Of a DNA stretch of 64,000 bases, positions 32,587 through 44,166 are shown one piece after another; position 1 is the first letter of the stretch, and every line of letters begins with the position of its first letter. The notes beneath the pieces are model-generated. The model saw nothing but the letters and a program-made list of their open reading frames with translations, had not been told where the DNA came from and did not search any database. The DNA is from Anastrepha obliqua (Eukaryota; Arthropoda; Insecta; Diptera; Tephritidae). The stretch covers positions 90,527,784 to 90,591,783 of the forward strand of contig NC_072893.1 in assembly GCF_027943255.1 (NCBI RefSeq). The letters are read 5' to 3'. Both the position numbers and the translations under genes were made by a program.

Positions 32587-34464
32587 GTATGTACTGGATT
32601 TGCTAAAGTGACTTGAAGCCCCCCAGATATTCCCTGCTCAGAAAAACCTTAACACGTGCACCGTCTAGATTGCTTCAAATATTTAAATTTTCGGGCAAAT
32701 GTGCTACGAACATAAGATGGTTTACGAACAACTGAAAAGTACTTTTTCTGAATTCTGGGTAGACACTGTTACTAGTTTATCCCAAATTCAACAAAAATTC
32801 CGCAGACTTTGAGCCAGCAATTTGGATTTTCCTCTCGACGCTCGTTATTTGTAAACAGTACAACCTAAGGCACTATAAATCAAAGTAAAATGCTAACGGC
32901 TTAACGATCTTGCAAGTGCAAGTACGGAGTTGCGTGCAACACGGCAGCAAACCGCAAAGCAAAGAAAAGTTTCGAACATATTATATTAGTGTTGCCGACC
33001 TATGGCTTACCCTCTCAGATGCACAGCTAAAAAGTGTTTTCCTGCTTCAATGCCATGCTTGTTAAAGCTAATTCCTGCAACAGTAAGCACAATAGAAACA
33101 ACAACTGCAATTTAAGTATGCGTAAACAAGGCACACTTCTAAGCGAACAACTACATAATCCAAGGTGCATTTTACGTATGTATTGTTGTTGTGTATGCCA
33201 TTGTTATTGTTATGATACTGCTGTAGTAGTTTGTATAAGATGTCAGTGGCAATATGAATACAACACTGTTTGTTATTGTTGTTGATTGTTCTGGATTGTT
33301 GTTGCGAACAACATAATTTAACGTCGTTTTGGCGTCGCCAACCGCGCCATCCCCAACAAGTGATGCAAGTACAAAGTTGCGTGTGTTTAAGAGTTTAAAG
33401 TGCGACCAAAACAGCTGCAACAAAAACAAATATTAGCTGTAATAACTCTAGAGTTAATGACAAAAACAACAGCAATTACTGGTAAATATAAGTAGGGCCA
33501 CGTACAAGACAAATGACTTACTACGAATAAAGTGCGGAGGCTGGTGTGACAAAAAGTAAATATTGGTAGCAAAAGCAGACCTAACAGTAATAGTAGCAAC
33601 AACAAAAATAACAAAGGAGTATTTCTTGAAGCAACAACAGAAATTACTAAGCATTCAAGAATCCGGCTTAAACTACCAACGACAGCAAGAAGCGTCAATA
33701 ATGTAACAATATCCTTTGCAACTTTACCAACAGCTTCGACAACAACAATATTAATGGCAACACCATTAGCAACAGCAACTGCAGTAACTGCGTCAACTGC
33801 AAAGGCAACGCAACAGCAGCTCTCCAAAATTTATACACGCATTAATGAGATGTTTTTTATGATGGCGTACTAGCAACTGCATGCTGCAACTTTGTAGGCA
33901 ATAAATTAACACTTGGTGTTGCACTTAATGTAACCTACCACTAGGCGGCACAAACACGCCTGCAGATAAGTACGCCAAGCCATAGACCAAACAATATGCC
34001 ATACTGCATTTGGTTGCAGCAACATCAGCGTCATTGATGCAACATGCAACATGCATATATAATGGCATTCGCTTAATGGTTTGAACACTGCCGCAGCTGT
34101 GACATGCCAAGTAAAGAGTGTGTCGCACGGGTGGAAGAGTAGAAGCCATTATCGGTAAGAGTTAGAACTGAGATTCCATGATAGAGATAAGATTAAACGC
34201 TTTTCCTGGTCAGAGCGTTTAACGAAATTAAACGACGAACAAAGGCTGCGCGTTAGTGCAGAAATAAATCGGAACATCTGACGACTCGCGGGAAAAAAAA
34301 AGATATTAACATTTTTGAATAGCTGTATAACTGAATAACAAAATGCACCAGGTGTGGTAAGACTAAAATTCTTAAATTCCTTTCAAGTTTTTAGTTTTCC
34401 AAGTATGATAGTCAAATTCTAGATAGGTTGTCCCAATTCTTATGCTATTCCATGCGTTAATTCC
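32587..34464. other. CAA/CAG-rich non-coding DNA
   Basis: No gene is supported. The part at 33050-33830 is rich in CAACAA and GCAACA on the plus strand, which leaves a 146-codon minus-strand frame open (33387-33827) with only hydrophobic low-complexity content. A perfect 8-bp stem (TAAACGCT / AGCGTTTA, about 34194-34221) with a 12-nt loop is present. Confidence 0.5.
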
Positions 34465-35448
34465 TTAACATTAACATTAACATTAACATTAACATTAACA
34501 TTAACATTAACATTAACATTAACATTAACATTAACATTAACATTAACATTAACATTAACATTAACATTAACATTAACATTAACATTAACATTAACATTAA
34601 CATTAACATTAACATTAACATTAACATTAACATTAACATTAACATTAACATTAACATTAACATTAACATTAACATTAACATTAACATTAACATTAACATT
34701 AACATTAACATTAACATTAACATTAACATTAACATTAACATTAACATTAACATTAACATTAACATTAACATTAACATTAACATTAACATTAACATTAACA
34801 TTAACATTAACATTAACATTAACATTAACATTAACATTAACATTAACATTAACATTAACATTAACATTAACATTAACATTAACATTACCATTAACATTAA
34901 CATTAACATTAAAATTAACATTAACATTAACATTAACATTAACATTAACATTAACATTAACATTAACTTTAACATTAACATTAACATTAACATTAACATT
35001 AACATTAACATTAACATTAACATTAACATTAACATTAACATTAACATTAACATTAACATTAACATTAACATTAACATTAACATTAACATTAACATTAACA
35101 TTAACATTAACATTAACATTAACATTAACATTAACATTAACATTAACATTAACATTAACATTAACATTAACATTAACATTAACATTAACATTAACATTAA
35201 CATTAACATTAACATTAACATTAACATTAACATTAACATTAACATTAACATTAACATTAACATTAACATTAACATTAACATTAACATTAACATTAACATT
35301 AACATTAACATTAACATTAACATTAACATTAACATTAACATTAACATTAACATTAACATTAACATTAACATTAACATTAACATTAACATTAACATTAACA
35401 TTAACATTAACATTAACATTAACATTAACATTAACATTAACATTAACA
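34465..35448 (+). repeat. (TTAACA)n hexanucleotide array, 984 bp
   Basis: This is 164 consecutive 6-bp units with only three substitutions that I can see: one C for A near 34887 (TTACCA), one A for C near 34912 (AAAATT) and one T for A near 34968 (AACTTT). No insertions or deletions break the phase. Because 6 is a multiple of 3, four of six frames are open through the entire array. The minus-strand frame reading Met-Leu repeats for 300+ codons is an artefact. The flanks are unique sequence with no match to the pentamer array. Confidence 0.98.
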
Positions 35449-35640
35449 CTTTTTGTGGAAAATGCAATGCATTTCTGTGTTATAATGGCAAAAGAAACCG
35501 TTTTACAAAATTGAGTACTGAGTAAAACTTAAATGCTGCAAGCAACTTTATTTGCATAGAGAGTCACATGTGGCGTAACTCGTTAGTTTGTCGTTAAATA
35601 TACATTAAAATAAACAATTTTCATCTAGTATATGTAAAAT

Positions 35641-35971
35641 ATCAGCCGCCGTAGCCGAATGGGTTGGTGCGTGATTACCATTCGGAATTCACCGAGAGAA
35701 CGTTGGCTCGAATGTCGGTGAAACACCAAAATTAAGAAAAAAATGTTTCTAATAGCGGTCGCCCCTCGGCAGGCAATGGCAAACTTCCGAGTGTATTCCT
35801 GCCATGAAAAAGCTCCTCATAAAAATATCTGCCGTTCGGAGTCGGCTTGAAACTGTAGGTCCCTCCATTTGTGGATCAACATCAAGACGCACACCACAAA
35901 TAGGAGGAGGAGCTCGGCCAAACACCCAAAAACGGTGTACGCGCCAATTATATATATATATATATGTATAC
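35641..35971 (+). mobile_element. tRNA-derived SINE with 9-bp duplication
   Basis: The head carries a pol III A box-like TAGCCGAATGGG (about 35652) and a B box-like TGGCTCGAATGTC (about 35704), about the spacing found in tRNA genes. The body contains GGCAGGCAATGGCAAACTTC then CCTGCCATGAAAAAGCTCC, followed by TAGGAGGAGGAGCTCGGCC, and it ends in a (TA)n tail. ATGTAAAAT flanks it at 35632-35640 and 35972-35980, a target duplication from LINE-driven insertion. I recall near-identical copies from tephritid introns. It is not a functional tRNA gene: no intact cloverleaf is present. Confidence 0.85.
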
Positions 35972-35981
35972 ATGTAAAATT

Positions 35982-36469
35982 ATTACAAACGAAAGTGTAT
36001 TAGAAAAGTATGAAGACGTCCATACAGCTGAGTATTTACAATATTTTTTATACTTAGCGGTTATAATAAATCAATAACTTTAACGGGATGACCATAGATA
36101 TGGCGATGGGCGATGGCCCTGGGGATGGGTTGCTAAAATTAGATTTCGAGGAATTTTAGTGGCCTTGATGTTGGCTGCCTCGACAAGCGAACTATTTATG
36201 GGATTTAGAAGGATTGATAAAGTCATAAATCAAAAAAATTAAGACAGTTGTGAATATTCATTTAAGTTTTCTGTAATAATGCAGCTCTTAAAACTATCCC
36301 TGCAAAAGAAGTTTTTGAACTACACAACATAGAAATACAAACGAAATAAACAGTAATCTACCGAGCAGAAAGAATCTTACCTTCACTTCTGTACAAAGTA
36401 CCTATTGACTATTATTTGGCTCTATTTTTGCTGTATTTCAGATAAAACCAGGATAGTACAGCGGCAGAA
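35982..36469. other. A+T-rich DNA, no gene seen
   Basis: No feature beyond a short GATGG-type repeat patch (about 36090-36130: ATGGCGATGGGCGATGG). Confidence 0.5.
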
Positions 36470-36720
36470 CCTTTCATTTTTTGAAGCTTATCCAAGTAAT
36501 GATATAGTAGTGTGGGACAATGTCTGATGAATACAGCGGTAGCACTTACCAGATCAGTGTTTCCAAATAGGTTTTCACCGGCGCCTCAATATGTGGACTA
36601 GCATTGTCGCATAAAATAATAATTTGTCGTGTTGGGAGTAGTAATGAGTGAATTTTTATTGCAGTGCTCTGCTTAACCTTATGAATTTTGTTTAGTAAAG
36701 AGTAATAGTTTTGTTCAAGA
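36470..36720 (-). pseudogene. Mariner transposase fragment (Cecropia-like)
   Basis: On the minus strand I read IIILCDNASPHIEAPVKTYL then ETLIW, VLPLYSSDIVPHYYIITW, matching LLHDNARPHxAxxVKTYLETLxWEVLPHPPYSPDxAPSDYxLF of mariners. The second catalytic Asp (CDNASPH) and an Asp in SSDIV are kept. There is one stop after ETLIW (Glu codon to stop). Only ~60 residues survive, with no termini. The family is distinct from the SETMAR-like elements nearby by its KTYLETL block. Confidence 0.7.
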
Positions 36721-37878
36721 CCTCAAGAAGTAAATCAACGACTTCAAAAAATAAATCAACATTGTCCAGAAATTATATTTATTTGTCACAAAATTTGGCA
36801 TTTTTGCAAACAAAAACAAAAAATAACTTAAACTTGATTCCACTCCTAATATTTGAACTCAAAATTAATATGTCGCTATTGGAAACCCCTTTACTTCCAT
36901 TAAGTTCACGTTCAGAATTTCTCGACATACTTAACCTATTTTTTAACGAATATTTATTTCCAAGACGCAGGGCACGCTTCTTTTCACTTCTGCTTCGAGG
37001 TAATAGCAAACAAAAAATATTCAGTAGTAAGTACGTCATACCTTTCCTGCAAGCGCAAAATTTTTGAACTATAATATTATAAAATAAAATGATTTTATGA
37101 CGTTACAACATATTAGGACAACTGCTTCAGTACTTTCGTCCATTCTTACAGAGAGACGAACATTTAAAACTAATTTGAATAGATACTGCGTATGTAGTTA
37201 AAAGCGGTCACTCCTTAGCTTATCTTAGTTCGCGCTACTTCAAGTTGGTTTATTTCAGCGTCTTCGGAACCTTCTTTCTAACTGTTAGCACTCTTCTTCA
37301 TTTTTCTATCCATGTACTCCTTTGTAGGTTTTTATGCAGAAAATACAAAAACCGATGACCCCACGACTTTCCTATTTCAACCCTTAACAACAATTTCTAT
37401 AACTACTAATTTCCTTTAACTATTCACAAATACAGCAATCCATAATAATTATGACATTTTAAACTATTTCTGAATTCATTATATCTTGCAGGATACCCCG
37501 TTTCTTTTTGCTTTTATCATTAAATTAAATGAAACTTTTAGTATTATCTTCTACTAATTACAACAACGTCCACTTCAACTTACCGACAGGACTTTCTTCA
37601 TTCCAAAAAGAATCATCCAGAGTGTAATCAGCCTCTGAAAGAAGAAAATACAAATAGAAAACAAAAACTAATTAGTAGGTGAATCATTACAGTAATTACA
37701 CTTTTGTTTAAACACTCTCGCTTTGACTGCAGTGCATGCGTACATAAATACACACAACATTTGCATGGATTTAATGTACTTTTTATAAAATTAATATTCA
37801 ATCTCAACGAGGTAAAAGCAGCTAAATATAAATTAAGTATCAAAAACTGTTTATGCGGAATGCAAATATTGCAATATA
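36721..37878. other. A+T-rich DNA, no gene seen
   Basis: No supported gene. A 118-codon plus frame and a 100-codon minus frame lack recognisable motifs. Confidence 0.5.
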
Positions 37879-39126
37879 CCAGGTGTATTCCAAAAGTATC
37901 GCTAATTTTAAATTTTTGCAGGTTACGCATATTCGAGCTTCGTTTTTTTTTTTTGTGGCGATATGTTGGTACTCATGTCTCTCACTCATGCCGACGAGTT
38001 CGGCCATTCTGAATGTTCAGTTAATTGTTGACAGCTGCTTTGCTTGCACGTGTTTCGGCTCGTATTCGATTTTTACCTATTCAAAAAGACGAATCCAAGA
38101 ACCTGTATCAAATTTTGTGTGAAAAACGAAATTAAGTGCACGGATGCATTCCGAATGTTGACTGTGTCATACAGAGAAGCTACTACCAAAGCAACGTTTA
38201 TCGGTGGTACAAAATGTTCTCAGAAGGCCGATAAAATATGAACGACGAAAAGCGTGCCGGCATGCCGGACGCCCGAACACTTCAACAACAGACGAAAAAA
38301 TTGATGAAATAAAGAAAATGGTATTGGCCAATCGTCGAATCACCGTTAGAGAAGTTGCTGAGGACTAGACATATCGATTGCCGAAATTCGTACCAAAACT
38401 GCTCAATTTCGACCAGAAGCAGCATCGCATGAACATTTCTAATGAGATGATGGACTCTGTCGGCGACGATCCAAATTTGATGCAGAGGGTCATAACTGGT
38501 GACGAATCGTCGGTTTATGGTTACGACGTGGAAGCCGCCGCACGAACCAAGACCGAAAAAAGCGCGCTAAGTTCGTTCGAACGTAAAAGTTTTGCTTACC
38601 GTTTTTTTCGATTGCAGGGGCGTTGTGCATCATGAGTTCTTGCCACAGGGTAAAGCGGTCAAATAAGGAATATTACCTGCAAGTTATTCGCAATTTGCGT
38701 GAAGCAATCCGCCAGAAAGGCCCGGATTTGTGGAAGAACAAAAATTGACTCTTGCATCACGATAACGCCCCTGCTCACACATCGTTGCTTTGGCCTTTTT
38801 GGCCAGAAACAACACACTAATGATGCCACAGCCACCGTATTCTCTAGATCTGGCCCAATGTGACTTTTCCTTGTTCCCGAAACTGAAGAGGCCCATGAAA
38901 GGACGACGCTAAGCTACGATTGACGAAATAAAGACGGCTTCAATGGAGGAGCTGAACAAGATAAAAAAAGGATTTTTTGAAGTGCTTTGAAAATTGGAAA
39001 AAAGGTTGGCACAAGTGCATAATATCTCATGGAGATTACTTTGAAGGGAGCAAAATAAATATTAATGAGTAAATAAATAATTTTTGAAAACACACAAAAT
39101 TCGCGATACTTTTTGAACACACCTCG
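37879..39126 (+). mobile_element. Mariner, 1248 bp, inverted ends intact
   Basis: The left end CCAGGTGTATTCCAAAAGTA and the reversed right end CGAGGTGTGTTCAAAAAGTA are inverted copies, followed by TCGC and AATTTT in both. TA lies outside each (37877-37878 and 39127-39128). The length is full-size, but the transposase has many breaks, so this insertion is old. A stray piece of this terminus (CCAAAAGTATCGCTAATAAC) is at about 47320. Confidence 0.88.
38080..39072 (+). pseudogene. Mariner transposase, many frameshifts
   Basis: Reading through shifts, I see RTCIKFCVKNEIKCTDAFRM, NVYRWYKMFSEGR (then a stop), NDEKRAGMPDAR, TDEKIDEIKKMVLANRRITV, REVAED (then a stop), KFVPKLLNFDQKQHRMN, VITGDESSVYGYDVEAAART (first catalytic Asp kept; the Trp after GDES is Ser), HHDNAPAHTS (second Asp), PYSLDLAQCDFSLF (third Asp), and WHKCIISHGDYFEG to a stop at 39072. 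It is a SETMAR-like mariner close to the mellifera-type consensus. More than six frame breaks make it inactive. Confidence 0.85.
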
Positions 39127-39429
39127 TACAAACGAAAATTACACTGGTAGTTTTACTGAAGCAGCTTCATTAAAAACGAATTTCAAACAAAATTCATAGC
39201 TCTAATTTGCTCCATACTCTTTGTTTTTGTGCTAATGTTTGTATGTATGTATGCAATGTAACTGCAGCTAAGCAAAGTAGCGAGTTTGCACGGTTGTTGC
39301 AAGTAACTAATTAACATGAAACATAATTTTGTAGTTATTTTGAGCGAATTGAAATTTTATGAGCGTATGGGTAATGAAATGTGAAAAATGCTCAAAATAA
39401 TAGAAATTGAGCGTGTGTACTTATGAAAT
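39127..39429. other. A+T-rich DNA, no gene seen
   Basis: No feature supported. Confidence 0.5.
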
Positions 39430-40170
39430 TATACCAAATGCATGGTATAAGTGCGATTGTAGTTATAGCTGTTGTGTGATTTTAGAAGTAATTGCAGATG
39501 TAATTGAAGCTGTAATTATTATTATAATTGCCTTATAACTTTAAGTGTAATACTAATATTAGTTATCATTTAATCGATTCTATTTGTATTTACAATTGTT
39601 GTTTAATTGTAACTTGAAATGTAATTATAATTGTAATTCATAGTTCTCACTGTAATTAGAATTTTAGTTCTAATTGTAGCTGTAATTGTAATTGTAACTT
39701 AAAGTTGTATTTTATTAATATAATATAAAATTGGAAATGTAATCATATCAATCATTGTACTTATAATTGTGATTGTAATTATAACTTTTTGTGCAATTAT
39801 TATTTCAATTGCATTTGTGATGGTAATTATAATTGTAACTGTTGTTGTAATTGTAATGTTAATTGCGATTGCCGCTCGAAGTGTAATTGCATAAGTAATT
39901 CTAGTTGTAGTTAAAACTTTGAATGTTGTTGCTGTTTCAATTCTAAGTGTAGTTATAGTCTTAACTGTGATTTTACTTATAACTTCGATGGTAATTGTAA
40001 TTGTAAAAGTATGTATAACTCTAATTGCAATTGTTATTTCAATGAAATTGTAATTAGAATTGTAATTGCCATTGTAATTCTAATTATTGCATTATTGGCA
40101 ATTGTATATGGTAATGTGATTACAATTGTATGTGGTAACAGTAATTATAATTACAGTTATAAGTTGTACG
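39430..40170. repeat. Degenerate TAATTG hexamer tract
   Basis: About 740 bp of loosely repeated TGTAATTATAATTG, GTAATTGTAATT and ATTGTAACT motifs. The period is near 6 bp (TAATTG and its variants), and no perfect run exceeds a few units. It looks like an old hexanucleotide array eroded by point mutation. A 76-codon open frame at its end is a by-product. Confidence 0.8.
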
Positions 40171-43100
40171 TTTGGAAACAAGCGTCTTGGCTACGTAACA
40201 TAAGAGAATGGACAGGATTAAGGACTACTGCAGTTGGGTGAAGGAGCAAGAATCAGAGACAATAACCATAATATTATATCTTATATTTTATAGTTTTGTT
40301 AAATGTAAGCAAGAATAAATAATTATTTATCATATTTGTATTAAAATGCGTAAACAATTTATTTCTGGGATCGCTTACATTCTGCATTAAAAATTTGCAA
40401 ATAAAGAAGAATGATACCCAAATACATGACTTTAACCTCCTGGTACTGAAATATGATTGAAATGAGTTAACTATTTTGTATTCGTTATATTTTTGATTTA
40501 GCAAAAATTTTAATTAAATTTTATAAGCATGAAATGCTGCAATGCAAAATAAAATACCGCTGCGCAGATGTTCGTCATAATTGGTTCTAGAATACACGTG
40601 CAGGATTAATATTTCATTTACATTACCTTTACTCGAAATCATTAAAAAAATCATAAATTCATGGAAATTTAATTTTTCTGAAATATGTACGCCTACAAGC
40701 AAATGTGCGCATACATACTCGTAAACATGTACATGTGCGATAATATTTATCTTAGCTCGTGCACCACTTCAATTCCATCTATTTGAAAACTCGATGATAA
40801 ATTTTAAATCAATCAGCGAAATCCTGTGGCGTAGCGGCAACGTAGAGAATCTTCCAAATGTTCACAGATACATGCATGCATACATAGCCATATGCCTATA
40901 GGTATGTCTGTCTATATTGGTAGCTCAGCACTGTCACCAGCAGAATCGCAGCCATGCCACAAATATTATTTGTTGCCGCACCACCTAAGTGACAGAACAG
41001 AGGAGATCAGATTCTTGGCGCTTGAGTAGAAAACCACTACAAAAATTGCATTTAGTTCGGCCACAAATTGCAATGCGCATCCACACACAGACCTGACTGC
41101 ACTTGCACTTGAAAAAGCATAAACGCATATTCACACATACTTATACCTATATACTAAATGCGTATGTGTGTTTGTGAGTGGTAATAGTTGTGCAAAACGC
41201 ATTAGTAGCGACTTGTGAGCACTTACGCCTCCCACGTCATGCAACCGCAGAAGAACACTTCGAGCAGGCAAAAGGATTAGTGGCAGCAATGTGGTTTGCC
41301 AAGAAGCGTCTGGATAAATGTACGAGCTTGTTGGAGCGCACACTGATGCAGAATAATAAGGAGAAAAAATTCAGTTTGCCAGTTAGTCAGCCAGCCAGTC
41401 AACCCATCAGCCGATCCGTCGGCTCAGGCCTTGGGTTGGTGAGTAAGCAAATGAAATTGTGTATGTTTGCAATGCGCGAAAATATGCCACTTGACGCTGC
41501 AATTTGGCACTTGCAACATGCAACTTTGGCGGTCGCCGGCAACACAAGGACACACTTACGTGCCGTAGAAGTAGAGGTGATAGGAAGCGGGTGGTTGTCG
41601 AAGAGATGTAGTTGCGTCCCGCAATTTTCGAATAGCGCAGGAGAAGCCAGAACGGCAGTGACGTTATATGTACATACATACGTGCATATGTTCACACCGC
41701 TGTCCTGCTTTAGCAATACACATCCATATGTTTACATACGTATATCGTACAGTTATTTGTGCGCTGGCTTGTGTACTCCAATTGGTGCCAGAATTATTCA
41801 GCTATAAATTTTAGCGAAGCGCGCAAGCGGCAAATATGCATGCATATCGTTCAAATCACGTTAGCCATGCTGATAGCTATAAGCACCAACAACAGCTTGT
41901 TTAATAATAACAACAACAATAGTTGCATTGCAGATATTTGTGGCGGAAATGGCGAAACGAACGATTTAGAGTAAATCCACTTGGCATTTCAATCAGATTG
42001 ATGTGTGTAATACTGAAAATCTATTTCACGCTCAACCTGACTGGATTGAATCTCTGCATGTATTAGTAATATAAATATGTTGTTGTAAATACTACGTAGT
42101 ATGTGCACGCACAGTATTTAGTGTGCACGAGTATCAGTGTTTTTTCTGTGTCATACTTTGGTTCACTCAAATCATCGACTTGGCAACATGTCCATGCACC
42201 TGAATATATTTTTTAGTATACACATAGACTTTTCTACATTCATTTAAAGGGTATTCCTTTAAGAAAAAGTTTTTAAAAGAAACTCTATGAAAAGATATGA
42301 TATTTTTATCTTATTTGAAATTTTAATGGAAATAATGAAGATATTACAAAAGTGAGTATAAAAAAATATTTTTGACAGTTTTAATTCTGAAATATTTACG
42401 AACATACTCGCCCACTAATTTTCAGTATACACGAGTTTTTTTTTTTTTAAGATAAAAAACCAGAAGTCGGACACTATTAGCTTTGTGCTCTTAGAATGAA
42501 AAACATCTTCATATTTAAAATGTCATAGTTAAAATTTCAGTTTAAATTTTTCCTAAATAAATAAATAAAATTATTACACTTTCACTGAATAATGGAATGA
42601 ACAAACAAGCGATTATTTTTAAGAATAGAGTCGAGATATGAGCTTGGAAGAGATTTGTCAACTCATTGCAGTTAATGAACAAAAATTAATGAGAACTAGA
42701 TTCTTCTATCAGGCAATGTTTGTAGGCCTAATAATTTTCATCTGCCGATAAATTGAAGAGAACCATTTTGCCAATCAATCTTATTCAAAGCGATTTTTTT
42801 TGGTTTTTCGATATTTTAGTGTTAACTTCTTAGTATCGACTCCACTACGAGTAAGCAGTAATTTAAGAGAAATTTTGATTTAATTTATCACAAATAATTC
42901 TTGAAAGTGAATGACCGAGTCCTTAATCTCAATTTACTGCTGGATTCAATTACTGCACAGCCTGCCCAAAAACTGGAAATTACTAAACAAAGAAAGTTCT
43001 AGTCTCTGTTTTTTATTGTGAATTTATGTATTTTAGTTGTTATTTTGGATTTTGCTTAATACGAAATCTTTCCGAGTGGATTTTCATAATAGAATTTTAC

Positions 43101-43412
43101 GTCTTTTTTTTCAGAAAAAAAACCGGACTTTCTTATATCACGATAAAATTTAATATGTCCAAGTCCACTTTAGATGATCGAGTGTCAGATTAAATAGTTG
43201 AAGATAAAAATAAACTGGTCTTGAACCTTTCGTATCTGCAAAAGACAAGAAGAAAATTATAAAATTGATAGCACAATTGCAGTTTTCCATTAGTAGGGAT
43301 AAATTCTTTACTACTGTACAGAAGATTATCGGAGATAGTGGGAGAGTAAAGATTAAAAACCAAGTGAAACTGGGCGCAAATTATTTTTCAGCAGAAATCT
43401 AGCAGGTTTTTA
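40171..43412. other. A+T-rich DNA, no gene seen
   Basis: No gene is supported over 3.2 kb. The longest plus-strand frame (41178-41807, 209 codons) contains SQPASQPISRS-type low-complexity sequence and HTYVHM from a TACATA tract; nothing suggests a real protein. An open frame on the opposite strand covers part of the same DNA. Confidence 0.5.
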
Positions 43413-43592
43413 GCACACTTGAGCTTGACTTGTTTACAGTAGCACAGAAAACAAACTATGTGACATATGACGCTGAAATTTGCCATGTAAGCTTATAACA
43501 GTCTTACCAAAAAATAAAAAATGTATTTTTGCCATATGTCATCCGCGGACCGTTTTATTGATACCGTCTCGTTCATATTTGAGCAGAAGCTA
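43413..43592 (-). repeat. Foldback element, half copy
   Basis: Read on the minus strand this is the left arm plus centre of the 2848-3162 element, in the same order (TTTTGCCATATGTCATCCGC in the arm on the plus strand; TGACTTGTTTACAGTAGCAC in the centre). The second arm is missing, so it was truncated near 43413. A few substitutions separate the two copies. Confidence 0.75.
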
Positions 43593-44166
43593 CATGTAAA
43601 ATATAATAATCATTTAATACCCTTAGTTGAATAATTTTATATTGTAATGTAAAAGCATTAGCTTCTAGGTATTTTCCCTTGCTGGTGGCACCGTCTATCG
43701 GTGTATAGCTTACCTGTGTAGGTGCAATTGCTAACTCAATGGAGGAGCAAATGATATTTCAAAGCAATAAAAATATTACGAATGAAAATATGTATGAAAT
43801 TATCTAGCTTAAGGCCTAGTTGCTCCATCTCCTAACACAAATAGATTATAAGATTTGTATTGTAAGCTAATTTTGTATAAATAAATAAAACCAAATAGAC
43901 TTAAAAATTTGATTTTGGAACCAGATTTCAAAAACTAAAAGTTGATAAAAAAGTATTCATAAAATGTTCACATAAATGTTCGGCCAAAGTTCTGTCCTTT
44001 TTAGTTCGAAGCGGAACCAAAACCAAACTTTGGAGTCTAAGCCCAGAACGATCGGCTATTAAATTAAAGAACAACTTGTAGTAAAGAGGTTTTGAGTAAC
44101 TTAGAAGGCGATGAGTTAAGAACCATTGATCCCAACTCATGTATTTTCGTAAAGAACTTCCATATA
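43593..44166. other. A+T-rich DNA, no gene seen
   Basis: No feature supported; a minus-strand 70-codon frame is unremarkable. Confidence 0.5.

Noticed and set aside
33387..33827. 146-codon minus-strand frame rich in Val, Ala and Leu
   Set aside because: It mirrors CAA/CAG/GCA-rich plus-strand repeats typical of dipteran non-coding DNA.
34465..35448. Interpretation of the hexamer array as telomeric DNA
   Set aside because: The unit is not TTAGG, most flies lack simple telomere repeats, and unique sequence lies on both sides.
34457..35467. A 336-codon minus-strand frame of Met-Leu repeats
   Set aside because: It is the translation of the (TTAACA)n array, not a protein gene.
35641..35730. A functional tRNA gene
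   Set aside because: A and B box-like sequences are present, but there is no complete cloverleaf, and the 9-bp duplication and (TA)n tail show a SINE.
41178..41807. 209-codon plus-strand frame
   Set aside because: Contains SQPASQP and HTYVHM low-complexity parts from short repeats, with competing open frames on the opposite strand.
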